Shown piece after piece: positions 38,277 to 46,942 of a stretch of 64,000 nt of DNA (positions are counted from its first letter, which is position 1; every line of letters begins with the position of its first letter). The DNA is from Bacteroidales bacterium (GTDB lineage: Bacteria; Bacteroidota; Bacteroidia; Bacteroidales; WCHB1-69). The notes beneath the pieces were generated by a model. It saw only the letters and a list, made by a program, of their open reading frames with translations. It was not told the DNA's origin and ran no database searches. Both the position numbers and the translations under genes were made by a program. The DNA is taken from the NCBI GenBank assembly GCA_017617445.1, contig JAFZWE010000002.1, forward strand, positions 1 to 64,000, in the 5' to 3' direction.

Positions 38277-39527
38277 CTATAATTTCTTTACTACCGCAAA
38301 TTCGCCATCATCCTGCAAGATGATGGCGTACTTTTTCTTGCCGTCCTTGCTCTGTGTATAACGGACGTTCCCTTCCGCGTAAGGATATAGCGGCCGCGTG
38401 CCATAAATGGCGTAGCCGTACTTGTCGAGCCACTGGCCCATCTCCTTCATCCGCTGCAATGCCACCTCGGGGAGCTGGCCGTCGGCATCGGGACCTACAT
38501 TCAGCAGGAAGTTGCCGCCCTTGGCCACGATATCCACCAGTGTGTGAATGAGTTTGCGGGTACTTTTGTACTCGTCGGTGGCCACATACGACCAGCTGTA
38601 GCCCATACTCATGCAGGTTTCCCACGGGTACGGCAGCAGCGTGTCGGGCACCTGCTGCTCGGGCGTGCGGTAGTTCTCGTACTTGCCGCCCACGCTGCGG
38701 TCCACAATGATGAGGTCGGGATTGTGCTCGCGGGCCATGGCGGCGATGCGGGGCATGTCCACATCCTGGATGCGCTGGTAACAACCCAGCCACTCGCGGG
38801 TTTCGTCGGTGAGGCTCCACTCCGGCCGCACCCAGCCGCCGTCGAGCCACAGGATGTCGATGTTGCCGTAGTTGTGGGTAAGCTCCTGAATTTGGTGATA
38901 GGTAAAGGTCTTGTATTTCTCCCACCGGTCGGGATAAGTATTGATGTCGTAGTTGACGTTGCGGTCGGGGGTGGCCCACTCGTGCGCCCAGTAGTCGTCG
39001 CAGTGCCAGTCGGGTTTGGAGAAGTAGAGTCCGATCCACATCCCTTGGGCGCGGAAGGCGTCCACGATGGCGCGGGTGATGTCGGGTTGCGGGGCGGTGT
39101 GGTAGGGACAGTCGGGGCCGGCCACACTGTAGTCGGTGTAGCGGCTGTCGAACATGCAGAAGCCGTCGTGGTGCTTGGTGGTGAAGACCATGTACTTCAT
39201 GCCGGCCTCCTTGGCGGCGGCGGCCCACTGCGTGGCATCGAACTTTGTGGGGTTAAAGGTCTTGTTGAGGGCCTGATATTGCTGTTTGTATTCGTAGTAG
39301 TCGGCGCCGTCGCGGTTGATCCATGGCTCGTTGCAGATGCTCCACGACTCCACCACGCCCCACTGGGCGTACATGCCCCAGTGCACCATGAAACCGAACT
39401 TCAGGTCCTGCCACTGGTCGATGCGGTTGAGGATGACGGGGTCGGTTTCGGGCTGCGCGTCGGGCTGGGCGATTGCAACAAAATTGATTGACAATATGGA
39501 GAGAAGAAGGAGAAGTGATTTTTTCAT
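38277..39527 (-). CDS. GH29 alpha-L-fucosidase, compact
   Basis: 416 residues with a signal peptide (MKKSLLLLLSILSINFVAIAQ). It hydrolyses terminal alpha-L-fucosides. KFGFMVHWGMYAQWGV, YMVFTTKHHDGFCMFDS and the nucleophile Asp in NIDILWLDGGW near residue 230 are the GH29 barrel hallmarks. Only a short C-terminal beta region remains after the barrel, so it is smaller than many family members; the frame ends cleanly. There is no T9SS tail, so it is probably periplasmic. Its promoter abuts the left 22-bp repeat array. Confidence 0.92.
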   Translation of the reverse strand: MKKSLLLLLSILSINFVAIAQPDAQPETDPVILNRIDQWQDLKFGFMVHWGMYAQWGVVESWSICNEPWINRDGADYYEYKQQYQALNKTFNPTKFDATQWAAAAKEAGMKYMVFTTKHHDGFCMFDSRYTDYSVAGPDCPYHTAPQPDITRAIVDAFRAQGMWIGLYFSKPDWHCDDYWAHEWATPDRNVNYDINTYPDRWEKYKTFTYHQIQELTHNYGNIDILWLDGGWVRPEWSLTDETREWLGCYQRIQDVDMPRIAAMAREHNPDLIIVDRSVGGKYENYRTPEQQVPDTLLPYPWETCMSMGYSWSYVATDEYKSTRKLIHTLVDIVAKGGNFLLNVGPDADGQLPEVALQRMKEMGQWLDKYGYAIYGTRPLYPYAEGNVRYTQSKDGKKKYAIILQDDGEFAVVKKL

Positions 39528-39607
39528 ACTAAAAAAGCTTTTATATAGATTCTGTAAATTTCAGAAGTGTTTTTCACTGAAAAATATAACTATTTGATTT
39601 TAAGTTG

Positions 39608-39615
39608 CAAAAGTA
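39608..39615 (-). promoter_or_regulatory. -7 box of the fucosidase, abutting the left repeat array
   Basis: Minus-strand TACTTTTG followed by CAAC. Its upstream edge is one base from the first 22-bp repeat unit (39617). Confidence 0.65.
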
Positions 39616-39616
39616 A

Positions 39617-39704
39617 GAAAAATTCTCAATTTACAATAGAAAAATTCTCAAAAGTTATGAGAAAAATTCACAAAAATTGTGAGAAAAATTCTCAATTCTA
39701 TCGG
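39617..39704. repeat. Left array, four copies of a 22-bp unit
   Basis: Units begin at 39617, 39639, 39661 and 39683, each opening GAAAAATTCTCA (third unit CACA). Variable halves are ATTTACAATA, AAAGTTATGA, AAAATTGTGA and ATTCTATCGG. The order of three units matches the right array at 40955-41043, and both arrays have the same orientation. The array lies between the ATPase stop and the fucosidase promoter. Confidence 0.9.
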
Positions 39705-39729
39705 ATTTGTGTCTTTATTTCTATTTACA

Positions 39730-40926
39730 TCATATCGTTGTTTCTAATAAATTCCCAATATTCCATGTCAAAAATTCCTCAATGGGGATGCCGTCTGTTC
39801 CAACCACAAAGGAGTGCTGAGGATGGAATTTGTCGTTGAATGTTTTCAGACCATTGTTCGTTCCGCGCCTTCCACTCTTCACTTCGATGGCAATACACTG
39901 GCCACCATCTTCGATAACAAAATCCACCTCATCATCATTTTCACGCCAATAGAACAACCTGAAGTCATATTCGTCGGCCTGACTGAGCAGATAGGCACCG
40001 ACTGCACTTTCCACCCATCTACCCCATAAATTGGGAGTGGTGAAAGCCTTATGGAAGTTGGTATTTGTCTCGGCTGTAAGCAATGCGGTATTATAAACCA
40101 TCAATTTGGGCACAGAATTGTACTTGCGAGCCTCGTCCTGTGCATATTTCTGAAGACCGCAAAGCAGACAACCCTCTTTCAATGTGTTCAAATAACTCGC
40201 CAACGTTGTCACGTTGCCGGCATCCTGCAATTGCCCAAGCATCTTGTTCAGCGACAACTCCTTGCCAGAATATAGACATCCCAAATCAAAAAGTTGTCGC
40301 ATCAACGCAGGTTTGTAGATGGTCTTGGTGGTCAGGATATCCCGTTCTATGGCAGGAGCGATGATACTGTCTTTGATATACCTTCGCCAACGGCGCTCAT
40401 CCTGAATGTACTTTGTTCCGCCAGGGTAACCGCCAAAATAGATGTACTGATCCAAGTCCAATCCGAAAGCCTCGTGCATTTCGTTGAAACTCCAGTGCGG
40501 CATACGAATCAGTTCATAGCGCCCGGCCAGCGATTCTGTCAGTCCATCCTTTAACAGCAGCCGCGAAGAACCCAAAATCACTACCTTGATGTTTACGTCA
40601 TTCCTCGTGTCATCATCCCACTCCTTTTTGACGGCCTCACTCCAGTTGTCCAACTTATGCACCTCATCAATTACCAACAGGAACTCCGGCGAATTAGCCG
40701 CCTTCATTCTGGCCCGTGCCGTAGCCCACATCTCGCTAATCCAGAAAGTGTCTGCCTTGGGAACATTATCCGCACTGACCGACAAATAAGGGACGTCGGT
40801 TTCTTGTAACACTTGCTTGACCATCGTTGACTTTCCAACCTGACGAGGACCTGATATCGTTTGAATTTTATCTCGTGGTTCCGCTAGTCTGCGTTTTAAT
40901 TCGTCAAATTGCAATCTCCTAAACAT
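39730..40926 (-). CDS. AAA ATPase with DUF4143-like nuclease-fold C-terminus
   Basis: 398 residues from ATG 40926, 20 nt after its -7 box; the longer frame from 40968 would start inside the repeat array, upstream of the promoter. P-loop GPRQVGKST lies near residue 28 and Walker B LLVIDEVHKLDNW near residue 85, followed by a VVILGSSRLLL sensor. The C-terminal region has DDEVDFVIEDGGQ then IAIEVKSGRRG, a D...ExK motif like PD-(D/E)XK nuclease folds. It is related to the gene at 1-1124 but not a close copy. Matching 22-bp arrays lie on both sides. Its role is unknown; toxin-antitoxin-like, defence or mobile functions have no direct evidence here. Confidence 0.88.
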   Translation of the reverse strand: MFRRLQFDELKRRLAEPRDKIQTISGPRQVGKSTMVKQVLQETDVPYLSVSADNVPKADTFWISEMWATARARMKAANSPEFLLVIDEVHKLDNWSEAVKKEWDDDTRNDVNIKVVILGSSRLLLKDGLTESLAGRYELIRMPHWSFNEMHEAFGLDLDQYIYFGGYPGGTKYIQDERRWRRYIKDSIIAPAIERDILTTKTIYKPALMRQLFDLGCLYSGKELSLNKMLGQLQDAGNVTTLASYLNTLKEGCLLCGLQKYAQDEARKYNSVPKLMVYNTALLTAETNTNFHKAFTTPNLWGRWVESAVGAYLLSQADEYDFRLFYWRENDDEVDFVIEDGGQCIAIEVKSGRRGTNNGLKTFNDKFHPQHSFVVGTDGIPIEEFLTWNIGNLLETTI

Positions 40927-40946
40927 AACCCTTTGATTTTGCGCGG

Positions 40947-40954
40947 CAAAAATA
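40947..40954 (-). promoter_or_regulatory. -7 box of the second AAA ATPase gene, abutting the right array
   Basis: Minus-strand TATTTTTG followed by CCGCGC. The first repeat unit begins at the very next base (40955). Confidence 0.65.
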
Positions 40955-41043
40955 GAAAAAATTCTCAAAAGTGGAAAGAAAAATTCTCAATTTACAACAG
41001 AAAAATTCTCAAAAGTAATGAGAAAAATTCTCAATTCTACCAT
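40955..41043. repeat. Right array, four copies of a 22-23-bp unit
   Basis: Units begin at 40955 (23 bp), 40978, 41000 and 41022, opening GAAAAATTCTCA, with variable halves AAAGTGGAAA, ATTTACAACA, AAAGTAATGA and ATTCTACCAT. Units 2, 3 and 4 correspond to units 1, 2 and 4 of the left array. Adjacent units create dyads TTCTCA-N7-TGAGAA. Confidence 0.9.
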
Positions 41044-41061
41044 TTCCAACAGCCTTTATGA

Positions 41062-41238
41062 TTAATGTCGCCTTCTTCGTGCATTTTTATGGTCAATCAC
41101 GACTGCCGCGATCATTGCCGCGGAACCGCCTATGATGCCGAGGACATTAATCCACCCGAACGGCTTCAAAGAAGCGAGTGTCATCCCAACAATGAACAGA
41201 ATCACATAATCATACACGGTTAAAAATCTTGCTTTCAT
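41062..41238 (-). CDS. 58-residue membrane protein
   Basis: MKARFLTVYDYVILFIVGM starts the protein. There are two predicted membrane helices (about 9-23 and 28-47) and a basic end (HKNARRRRH). The ATG at 41238 lies 23 nt after a good -7 box, which supports it as a real short gene rather than part of the 88-codon open frame. I recognise no family. Confidence 0.6.
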   Translation of the reverse strand: MKARFLTVYDYVILFIVGMTLASLKPFGWINVLGIIGGSAAMIAAVVIDHKNARRRRH

Positions 41239-41261
41239 TCCCGTACCTTTTAATTTCCGTG

Positions 41262-41269
41262 CAAAAGTA
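41262..41269 (-). promoter_or_regulatory. -7 box of the 58-residue membrane protein
   Basis: Minus-strand TACTTTTG followed by CACG. Confidence 0.55.
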
Positions 41270-41337
41270 AGAAATTTAAGACAGAGGACAACAGAATCTA
41301 TCACAAAAATTTCATCGACGTATAACAATATTTTATG

Positions 41338-41345
41338 TATTTTTG
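41338..41345 (+). promoter_or_regulatory. -7 box of the T9SS esterase
   Basis: TATTTTTG followed by CGACC, 43 nt upstream of the ATG at 41389. It diverges from the box at 41262-41269. Confidence 0.6.
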
Positions 41346-41388
41346 CGACCTCATTATTAACACAAATCCCATTCCATTCAAATATAAT

Positions 41389-42666
41389 ATGATAAAGAAA
41401 ACCATAACATTACTGATTTTCACCATATTAACCTGCGCCACGCTCTGGGCACAGAACAGCCAGCGGTTTGTGTCGCGGGTGTTCGACAACATCACTGTGC
41501 AAAGCGAAATACAATACAGTGAAGCCGCTCCCGTGGGTTCCGATGACCCTGACCCGCTGTACTTCGACTTTTACGAACCGGCCAACGACACCATGGCCTA
41601 CCGTCCGCTGGTAATCACTGTTTTCGGCGGTGCCTTCGTCGCGGGCAACCGCTCCTGGTGCGACATGGTGGCCTACGGCGACTCGCTGAGCCATTACGGC
41701 TACGCTGTCGCCTCCATCGACTACCGCCTGATTCCCGTTTATCGGATTTCGGAGACCAACTTCATACGAGGGGCCTATATGGGCGCGCAGGATGTGAGCG
41801 CCGCCGTGCGCTTCTTCAAGGGCAACTGCGAAACCTATCGAATTGACACCAACCGCATTTTTATCATCGGCAACTCGGCGGGCACCATCGCCTCCATGCA
41901 CTGCGTGTGGATGGACGATAATGAAAGGCCTGAGGAGACCTTCGAGGATAGCGGCTGGTTAGGCATCGGCGGGCACAGCGACTTGGGCGGCGTACACACC
42001 TCAGGATTTCCCGAATACCTGTCGTACTCTCCCCGCATCGCCGGACTGATTGCCCAGTGGGGCGGCATTCTCGACACCAACATCATCGGCAACGATGACC
42101 AGACCCCCATCTGCCTCATCCACGGCACCGCCGACGAGACCGTCTCCTTCTACTACGGAGCGCCCTACGAAGAGAACTTCCTCGGAATCACCTCCTTGGT
42201 ATTGCCCGACATGTACGGCTCTTATTACATTAACCAGCGCCTCGACAACCGCAATGTGGACCACGAAATGCACGTTTTTGAAGGGGAGGAACACTGTTTT
42301 TACATTGATGGCTTCACCACCTTGATTCCGGAGAAGTTCGACACCTGTTTCCGCATCGCGCTGAATTTCATGGCGCAGCACCTGAATTATCCTGCTCCTC
42401 CCATCATCGACCCCGAGGATGGCATCGCCGAACCGGAGCAGCCCTTCTTTACGGTTTATCCCAATCCAGCCAGCGAGGAAATCCACATCCAACTCGCAGA
42501 GCCCCAACAGTCTTTCACTTGCTACCTATACGACCTGCAAGGCCGCCTGCTTCTGCAGCAAGACAATGCCACCACCATCAATCTCACCCCGTTTCCGGCG
42601 GGTGTGTATGAGGTAAAGGCCCATAGCAATAGCAGGGTTTTCACGAATAAGTTCGTGAAACAATAG
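41389..42666 (+). CDS. Secreted alpha/beta-hydrolase (esterase-like) with T9SS sorting domain
   Basis: 425 residues. A signal peptide (MIKKTITLLIFTILTCATLWAQ) is followed by a carboxylesterase-type hydrolase. PLVITVFGGAFVAGNRSWCD supplies the oxyanion region, and the nucleophile elbow is in IIGNSAGTIAS near residue 167. A later CLIHGTADETVSF and EGEEHCFY provide the likely Asp and His. The last 75 residues form a T9SS domain (TVYPNPASEEIHIQL, GVYEVKAHS, then FVKQ). The ATG at 41389 is chosen for the signal peptide and promoter. The ester substrate is unknown. Confidence 0.86.
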   Translation: MIKKTITLLIFTILTCATLWAQNSQRFVSRVFDNITVQSEIQYSEAAPVGSDDPDPLYFDFYEPANDTMAYRPLVITVFGGAFVAGNRSWCDMVAYGDSLSHYGYAVASIDYRLIPVYRISETNFIRGAYMGAQDVSAAVRFFKGNCETYRIDTNRIFIIGNSAGTIASMHCVWMDDNERPEETFEDSGWLGIGGHSDLGGVHTSGFPEYLSYSPRIAGLIAQWGGILDTNIIGNDDQTPICLIHGTADETVSFYYGAPYEENFLGITSLVLPDMYGSYYINQRLDNRNVDHEMHVFEGEEHCFYIDGFTTLIPEKFDTCFRIALNFMAQHLNYPAPPIIDPEDGIAEPEQPFFTVYPNPASEEIHIQLAEPQQSFTCYLYDLQGRLLLQQDNATTINLTPFPAGVYEVKAHSNSRVFTNKFVKQ

Positions 42667-42720
42667 ATTGATTTTTCTTCCGTCAGAATTGGGTTGAGGA
42701 GATAGGGGAGGAGCGTGCCC

Positions 42721-43086
42721 TTATTTGGTGAATTCTATGATTTCTCCAGAAAAAGTGACGGTGATTTTATCTTCGGTGGTAATATAGTCCACGCAGGTGT
42801 TAATGATGGCACGGCTTCCCGTCAGCTCCACTCCGGCCGCACGGGCATTGTTCAAAAAGTCTTGTTTGGCCGCTGTAACTACCCCATCCTTGTCTTTGAT
42901 GGATAACATGCTGTACTTGGCACTGGCATGTCCCACAAAGCTTCCTAACACTCTGAAGTTATTGCTGTTGAGAATAACTTGGGTTTGGTTGATTTGTCCA
43001 TAAAAGGAGTTGTTGCCACCGAACTGTACCGTCTTACATGAAGACAACGCAATAATGGCAATAACGATGAAGAGTAATTTTTTCAT
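42721..43086 (-). CDS. Small lipoprotein of unknown function
   Basis: 121 residues with a lipoprotein signal (MKKLLFIVIAIIALSSC, lipid-modified Cys17). The mature part contains QVILNSNNFRVLGSFVGHAS and a final VDYITTEDKITVTFSGEIIEF, suggesting a small beta-rich domain. I do not recognise a family with confidence. It starts 36 nt after the mutB stop and may be cotranscribed with it. Confidence 0.7.
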   Translation of the reverse strand: MKKLLFIVIAIIALSSCKTVQFGGNNSFYGQINQTQVILNSNNFRVLGSFVGHASAKYSMLSIKDKDGVVTAAKQDFLNNARAAGVELTGSRAIINTCVDYITTEDKITVTFSGEIIEFTK

Positions 43087-43122
43087 GTTATTTTGAATGA
43101 TGATTATTGTTCAAAATGAGGT

Positions 43123-45267
43123 TTATGCCTCTAAAATTTCCAAAATCTTGATGGCGCATTCGCTGATGATGCTACCAGGTCCGAAGATGGCGGCGGCACC
43201 GGCTTTGTAGAGGAAGTCGTAGTCTTGCGGGGGAATCACACCACCCACGATAACGATGATATCCTCACGGCCTAATTTTTTGAGCTCTTCAATCACCTGC
43301 GGCACCAAGGTCTTGTGGCCGGCGGCGAGGGAAGAGACACCCAGTACGTGCACATCGTTTTCCACGGCCTGTTTGGCGGCCTCTGCCGGAGTCTGGAACA
43401 GCGGTCCCATGTCCACGTCAAAACCGATGTCGGCATAACCGGTGGCAACCACTTTTGCACCGCGGTCGTGGCCGTCCTGTCCCATTTTGGCCACCATGAT
43501 ACGGGGGCGGCGACCCTCTTTCTTTGCGAAAGCATCGGCCATTTCGCATGCCTTCTTGTAGAAATCGTTTTCTTTCTGTTGTGAACTGTACACGCCTGTA
43601 ATCAAATTTATTTTTGCTTTGTAACGTCCGAATACTTTTTCCATTGCCATGGAGATCTCACCCAAGGTGGCACGTCTCTTGGCAGCCTCTACCGACAATG
43701 CCAGCAGGTTGCCTTCGCCTGTTTTTGCACATTCTGTGATGGCCTCCAGTATTGACTGGACCTCCTCGTTGTTGCGGCTGGCGCGAAGTTCTTGCAACCG
43801 TTTGACTTGGGCCTCACGCACCACGGTGTTGTCCACCTCCAAGGTCTCAATCGGGTCCTCTTTTTCCAGACGGTATTTGTTGACACCGATGATGCTTTCC
43901 ATACCGGAGTCGATGCGGGCCTGCTTGCGGGCGGCAGCCTCCTCGATACGCATCTTCGGGATGCCGGTCTCGATAGCTTTGGCCATACCGCCGAGTGATT
44001 CCACCTCTTGGATGTGCTTCCAAGCGCGGTGTGCCAGCTCGTGTGTCAGCGTCTCTACGTAGTAGGAGCCCGCCCACGGGTCCACCACGCGGCAAACGTT
44101 GGTTTCTTCTTGAATGTAAATCTGGGTGTTACGGGCAATACGAGCGCTGAAGTCGGTCGGCAGGGCGATGGCCTCGTCCAAGGCGTTGGTGTGCAACGAC
44201 TGTGTGTGACCGAGGGCGGCTCCCATAGCCTCGATGCAGGTACGGGCCACATTGTTGAACGGGTCTTGTTCGGTGAGCGACCAGCCGGAGGTCTGCGTGT
44301 GGGTACGCAGTGCCAGCGACTTGGGGTTCTTCGGGTTGAAGGTGCTCACGATCTTGGCCCAGATCATACGGGCGGCACGCATCTTGGCAATCTCCATGAA
44401 GTGGTTCATTCCTGAGCACCAGAAGAAGGAGAGGCGTGGTGCGAAAGCGTCGATGTCCAAGCCGGCCTTGACACCGGTGCGGAGATAATCCCAGCCGTCG
44501 GCCAAGGTGTAGGCCATCTCGATGTCGGAGGTGGCACCCGCTTCCTGCATGTGGTAACCGGAGATGGAGATGCTATTGAACTTCGGCATGTTCTGTGAGG
44601 TGAACTCGAAGATGTCGGCGATAATCCGCATGGAGTGCTCCGGCGGATAGATATAGGTGTTACGCACCATGAACTCTTTTAGAATATCGTTCTGGATGGT
44701 ACCCTGCAGCTCCTCGTATTTGGCGCCTTGTTCCAATGCAGCCACGATGTAGAAGGCCAGAATGGGCATCACTGCGCCGTTCATGGTCATGGAGACGGAC
44801 ATCTTGTTCAGTGGAATCTGGTTGAACAGCACTTTCATGTCTTCCACGGAGCAGATGCTTACGCCCGCTTTTCCCACATCACCCACCACACGCTCGTGGT
44901 CGGCATCGTAGCCGCGGTGCGTGGCCAGGTCGAAAGCCACGGACAAACCCTTCTGCCCGGCAGCGATGTTGCGGCGGTAGAAGGCGTTGGACTCTTCAGC
45001 GGTGGAGAAACCGGCATACTGGCGGATGGTCCAAGGACGCATCACATACATGGTGGAATAGGGCCCGCGCAAATAGGGAGCGATACCTGCAGCATAGTTG
45101 AGGTGCTCCATCCCCTCCAAGTCGTCTTTTCCATAGACGGGCTTGCAGGGAATTTGCTCTGCTGTCATTCGGTTGAAATCAATGTGGTTTTCTTGCGCCC
45201 ACTTCTGAAAATCTTCATGGTTTTTGGGGGCGGTTCTGTGACTTACATTACTGAAATCTGGTCGCAT
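43123..45267 (-). CDS. mutB: Methylmalonyl-CoA mutase large (B12-binding) subunit
   Basis: 714 residues. It isomerises succinyl-CoA and (R)-methylmalonyl-CoA using adenosylcobalamin. The TIM-barrel region has [20 protein letters not shown] near residue 88, [20 protein letters not shown], and later [11 protein letters not shown]. The C-terminal cobalamin domain carries [14 protein letters not shown] (Asp-x-His-x-x-Gly) near residue 605 and [13 protein letters not shown]. It fits the catalytic MutB chain. The usual upstream partner mutA is not adjacent. A promoter box lies at 45312-45319. Confidence 0.96.
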   Translation of the reverse strand: MRPDFSNVSHRTAPKNHEDFQKWAQENHIDFNRMTAEQIPCKPVYGKDDLEGMEHLNYAAGIAPYLRGPYSTMYVMRPWTIRQYAGFSTAEESNAFYRRNIAAGQKGLSVAFDLATHRGYDADHERVVGDVGKAGVSICSVEDMKVLFNQIPLNKMSVSMTMNGAVMPILAFYIVAALEQGAKYEELQGTIQNDILKEFMVRNTYIYPPEHSMRIIADIFEFTSQNMPKFNSISISGYHMQEAGATSDIEMAYTLADGWDYLRTGVKAGLDIDAFAPRLSFFWCSGMNHFMEIAKMRAARMIWAKIVSTFNPKNPKSLALRTHTQTSGWSLTEQDPFNNVARTCIEAMGAALGHTQSLHTNALDEAIALPTDFSARIARNTQIYIQEETNVCRVVDPWAGSYYVETLTHELAHRAWKHIQEVESLGGMAKAIETGIPKMRIEEAAARKQARIDSGMESIIGVNKYRLEKEDPIETLEVDNTVVREAQVKRLQELRASRNNEEVQSILEAITECAKTGEGNLLALSVEAAKRRATLGEISMAMEKVFGRYKAKINLITGVYSSQQKENDFYKKACEMADAFAKKEGRRPRIMVAKMGQDGHDRGAKVVATGYADIGFDVDMGPLFQTPAEAAKQAVENDVHVLGVSSLAAGHKTLVPQVIEELKKLGREDIIVIVGGVIPPQDYDFLYKAGAAAIFGPGSIISECAIKILEILEA

Positions 45268-45311
45268 AAAGCTTTTATTATCGGGTTGTTTTGTTCTTAA
45301 AAAAAGAGGGG

Positions 45312-45319
45312 CAAAGATA
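45312..45319 (-). promoter_or_regulatory. -7 box of mutB
   Basis: Minus-strand TATCTTTG followed by CCCC, 45 nt upstream of the start codon. Confidence 0.6.
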
Positions 45320-45380
45320 CAACAAAGTTTGTAAAGTTCGCCAGAATTGGAAACTTTATGAACTTAATTTGAAAAAAAAG

Positions 45381-46112
45381 CTATTTTTTGAAAATCAGCC
45401 AGTTGGTGGCGTATCTTGTGGGTTTGCTGTTGGTGGTGACAATTTCGCCGTTGTTGTCGTGGTACCAGGCGTGGCTCCAGCCGCCCATGTCCAAGTTGAT
45501 GGCGTGCTCCACTCCGAACTCAATCAGATACCGCACGAAAGTGCCGTAGGGAACCTTTTCTTTGGATTCTATGATGCAGAGGCGGCCGTCTTTCTCGCAC
45601 AGGGCGCGGAAGACATAATCGCGGTGTATCCAGAAATCCTTTTTCAGGGTATCGGTATAAACGGGTTCGCCGTTGTATACGGCTAAAACCTGGCAGAAGC
45701 CCATGCCCGCACTGTCGGCGGCGGTGTGAAGCGCACCTTCATTGACGGGGGCGAAATGTCCCTTCCCGTTGTAATAGGTGAACACGCCGTTGCAAACCGG
45801 TTCCTCTGAACCGTAATAAAAGGTGCCGCCAGTGACATGGTTGCAACGGATGTTTTCATGGGTGAAGGACTTCAGGCATTCGGCCGTGAACGCGGCGCCA
45901 CAGCAGTAGAGAATGTCATCCCCCGAGGGAACCTCGCTCCCGAAAGCCAGCTCGATGTCGCTGAAGTTGGGATAGTAGGCGATCAGACTGTCGTATTCGT
46001 CTACACAGATGTTGTCATACGATGGCTTGTTGCTTGCTGTTGTGTTGGAGCTACAGTTGCATAAACAGAGGACAAGCAGGAAAAACATGGGAAATTGTCG
46101 GATATGTGCCAT
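45381..46112 (-). CDS. Lipoprotein, possibly phosphodiester-glycosidase-like
   Basis: 243 residues with a lipoprotein-type leader (FPMFFLLVLCLCNC). The C-terminal part runs FVRYLIEFGVEHAINLDMGGWSHAWYHD and closes YATNWLIFK, which loosely follows the NLDGG-S pattern of NAGPA-type phosphodiester glycosidases. This is a tentative reading. Met1 or Met9 could be the start; the shorter form gives a tidier signal. It begins just after the rplI terminator and its own promoter is not evident. Confidence 0.65.
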   Translation of the reverse strand: MAHIRQFPMFFLLVLCLCNCSSNTTASNKPSYDNICVDEYDSLIAYYPNFSDIELAFGSEVPSGDDILYCCGAAFTAECLKSFTHENIRCNHVTGGTFYYGSEEPVCNGVFTYYNGKGHFAPVNEGALHTAADSAGMGFCQVLAVYNGEPVYTDTLKKDFWIHRDYVFRALCEKDGRLCIIESKEKVPYGTFVRYLIEFGVEHAINLDMGGWSHAWYHDNNGEIVTTNSKPTRYATNWLIFKK

Positions 46113-46117
46113 TTTTT

Positions 46118-46160
46118 GTAAAATAAAATCCGGAACGTCTTGAAAAGAACGTTCCGGATG
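46118..46160 (-). terminator. Intrinsic terminator of the rpsF-rpsR-rplI operon
   Basis: Stem ATCCGGAACGT / ACGTTCCGGAT (46128-46159) followed on the minus strand by TTTTATTTT, about 35 nt after the rplI stop. Confidence 0.8.
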
Positions 46161-46192
46161 TATTTTTAGTATGGAATACGCTGATAACCGTG

Positions 46193-46642
46193 TTATTCTG
46201 CGACCACTTCCAAATTGATGGTAACCTTGAAATCTTTGTGCAGATTGACTTGGGCGGTGTAGTTGCCGAGCTCTTTGATGTGATCCTCTTTGAGGATGAT
46301 TTTTTTGCGGTCGATTTCAATGTCGTGCTGCTCTTTCAGTGCGTTGGCCACGGCGATGGTGTTGACGGAACCGAAGATGGTGCCCTTTTCAGATGCCTTG
46401 GTGGCAATCTGTACGGTGAGGCCTTCAATCTTGCCAGCCATGAATTCGGCTTCTTTTCTGATCTTTTCAGCTTTGAAAGCGCGTTGTTTCATGGTTTCCG
46501 CCAGTTGTTTCTTGCTGGATTCTGTGGCCAGGATGGCTAATCCCTGGGGAATAAGATAATTTCTGGCGTAGCCGTCTTTTACCTTAACGATTTCGTCGGC
46601 ATAGCCCAAATTCTGAACGTCTTGTTTTAAAATAACTTCCAT
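46193..46642 (-). CDS. rplI: 50S ribosomal protein L9
   Basis: 149 residues. MEVILKQDVQNLGYADEIVKVKDGYARNYLIPQG is the conserved N-terminal domain of L9 (seen here as two overlapping segments around the GYARNYLIP signature near residue 25). A long helix and a C-terminal domain with EKGTIFGSVN follow. It is the last gene of the S6-S18-L9 operon, 12 nt after rpsR. Confidence 0.96.
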   Translation of the reverse strand: MEVILKQDVQNLGYADEIVKVKDGYARNYLIPQGLAILATESSKKQLAETMKQRAFKAEKIRKEAEFMAGKIEGLTVQIATKASEKGTIFGSVNTIAVANALKEQHDIEIDRKKIILKEDHIKELGNYTAQVNLHKDFKVTINLEVVAE

Positions 46643-46654
46643 GATATTCCCTCC

Positions 46655-46930
46655 TTAGTTGTTTGATTTCAAATTATCGGTCACGAACGGAAGTAAAGCA
46701 AGATGTCTGGCTCTTTTTACTGCCTGTGCCACTTTTTTCTGATATTTCAATGACGTACCGGTGAGACGTCTGGGAAGGATTCTTCCTTGCTCGTTGACGA
46801 ATCTTTTCAAAAATTCACCGTCCTTGTAGTCAATGTATTTGATACCGCTTTTCTTGAAACGGCAGTATTTTTTCTTCTTGATGTCAACCGCGATGGGGGT
46901 CAAGTATTTGATATCTGTCTGTTGTGCCAT
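46655..46930 (-). CDS. rpsR: 30S ribosomal protein S18
   Basis: 91 residues. [19 protein letters not shown], then [18 protein letters not shown] and [13 protein letters not shown] are the S18 core. It pairs with S6 on the 30S platform. It lies between rpsF and rplI with 12-nt gaps. Confidence 0.97.
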   Translation of the reverse strand: MAQQTDIKYLTPIAVDIKKKKYCRFKKSGIKYIDYKDGEFLKRFVNEQGRILPRRLTGTSLKYQKKVAQAVKRARHLALLPFVTDNLKSNN

Positions 46931-46942
46931 GATTCTACCTCC

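Noticed and set aside
39617..39704. 22-bp arrays as CRISPR
   Set aside because: Repeat and variable part together are only 22 bp, the variable part is about 10 bp and partly shared between arrays, and no cas gene is present.
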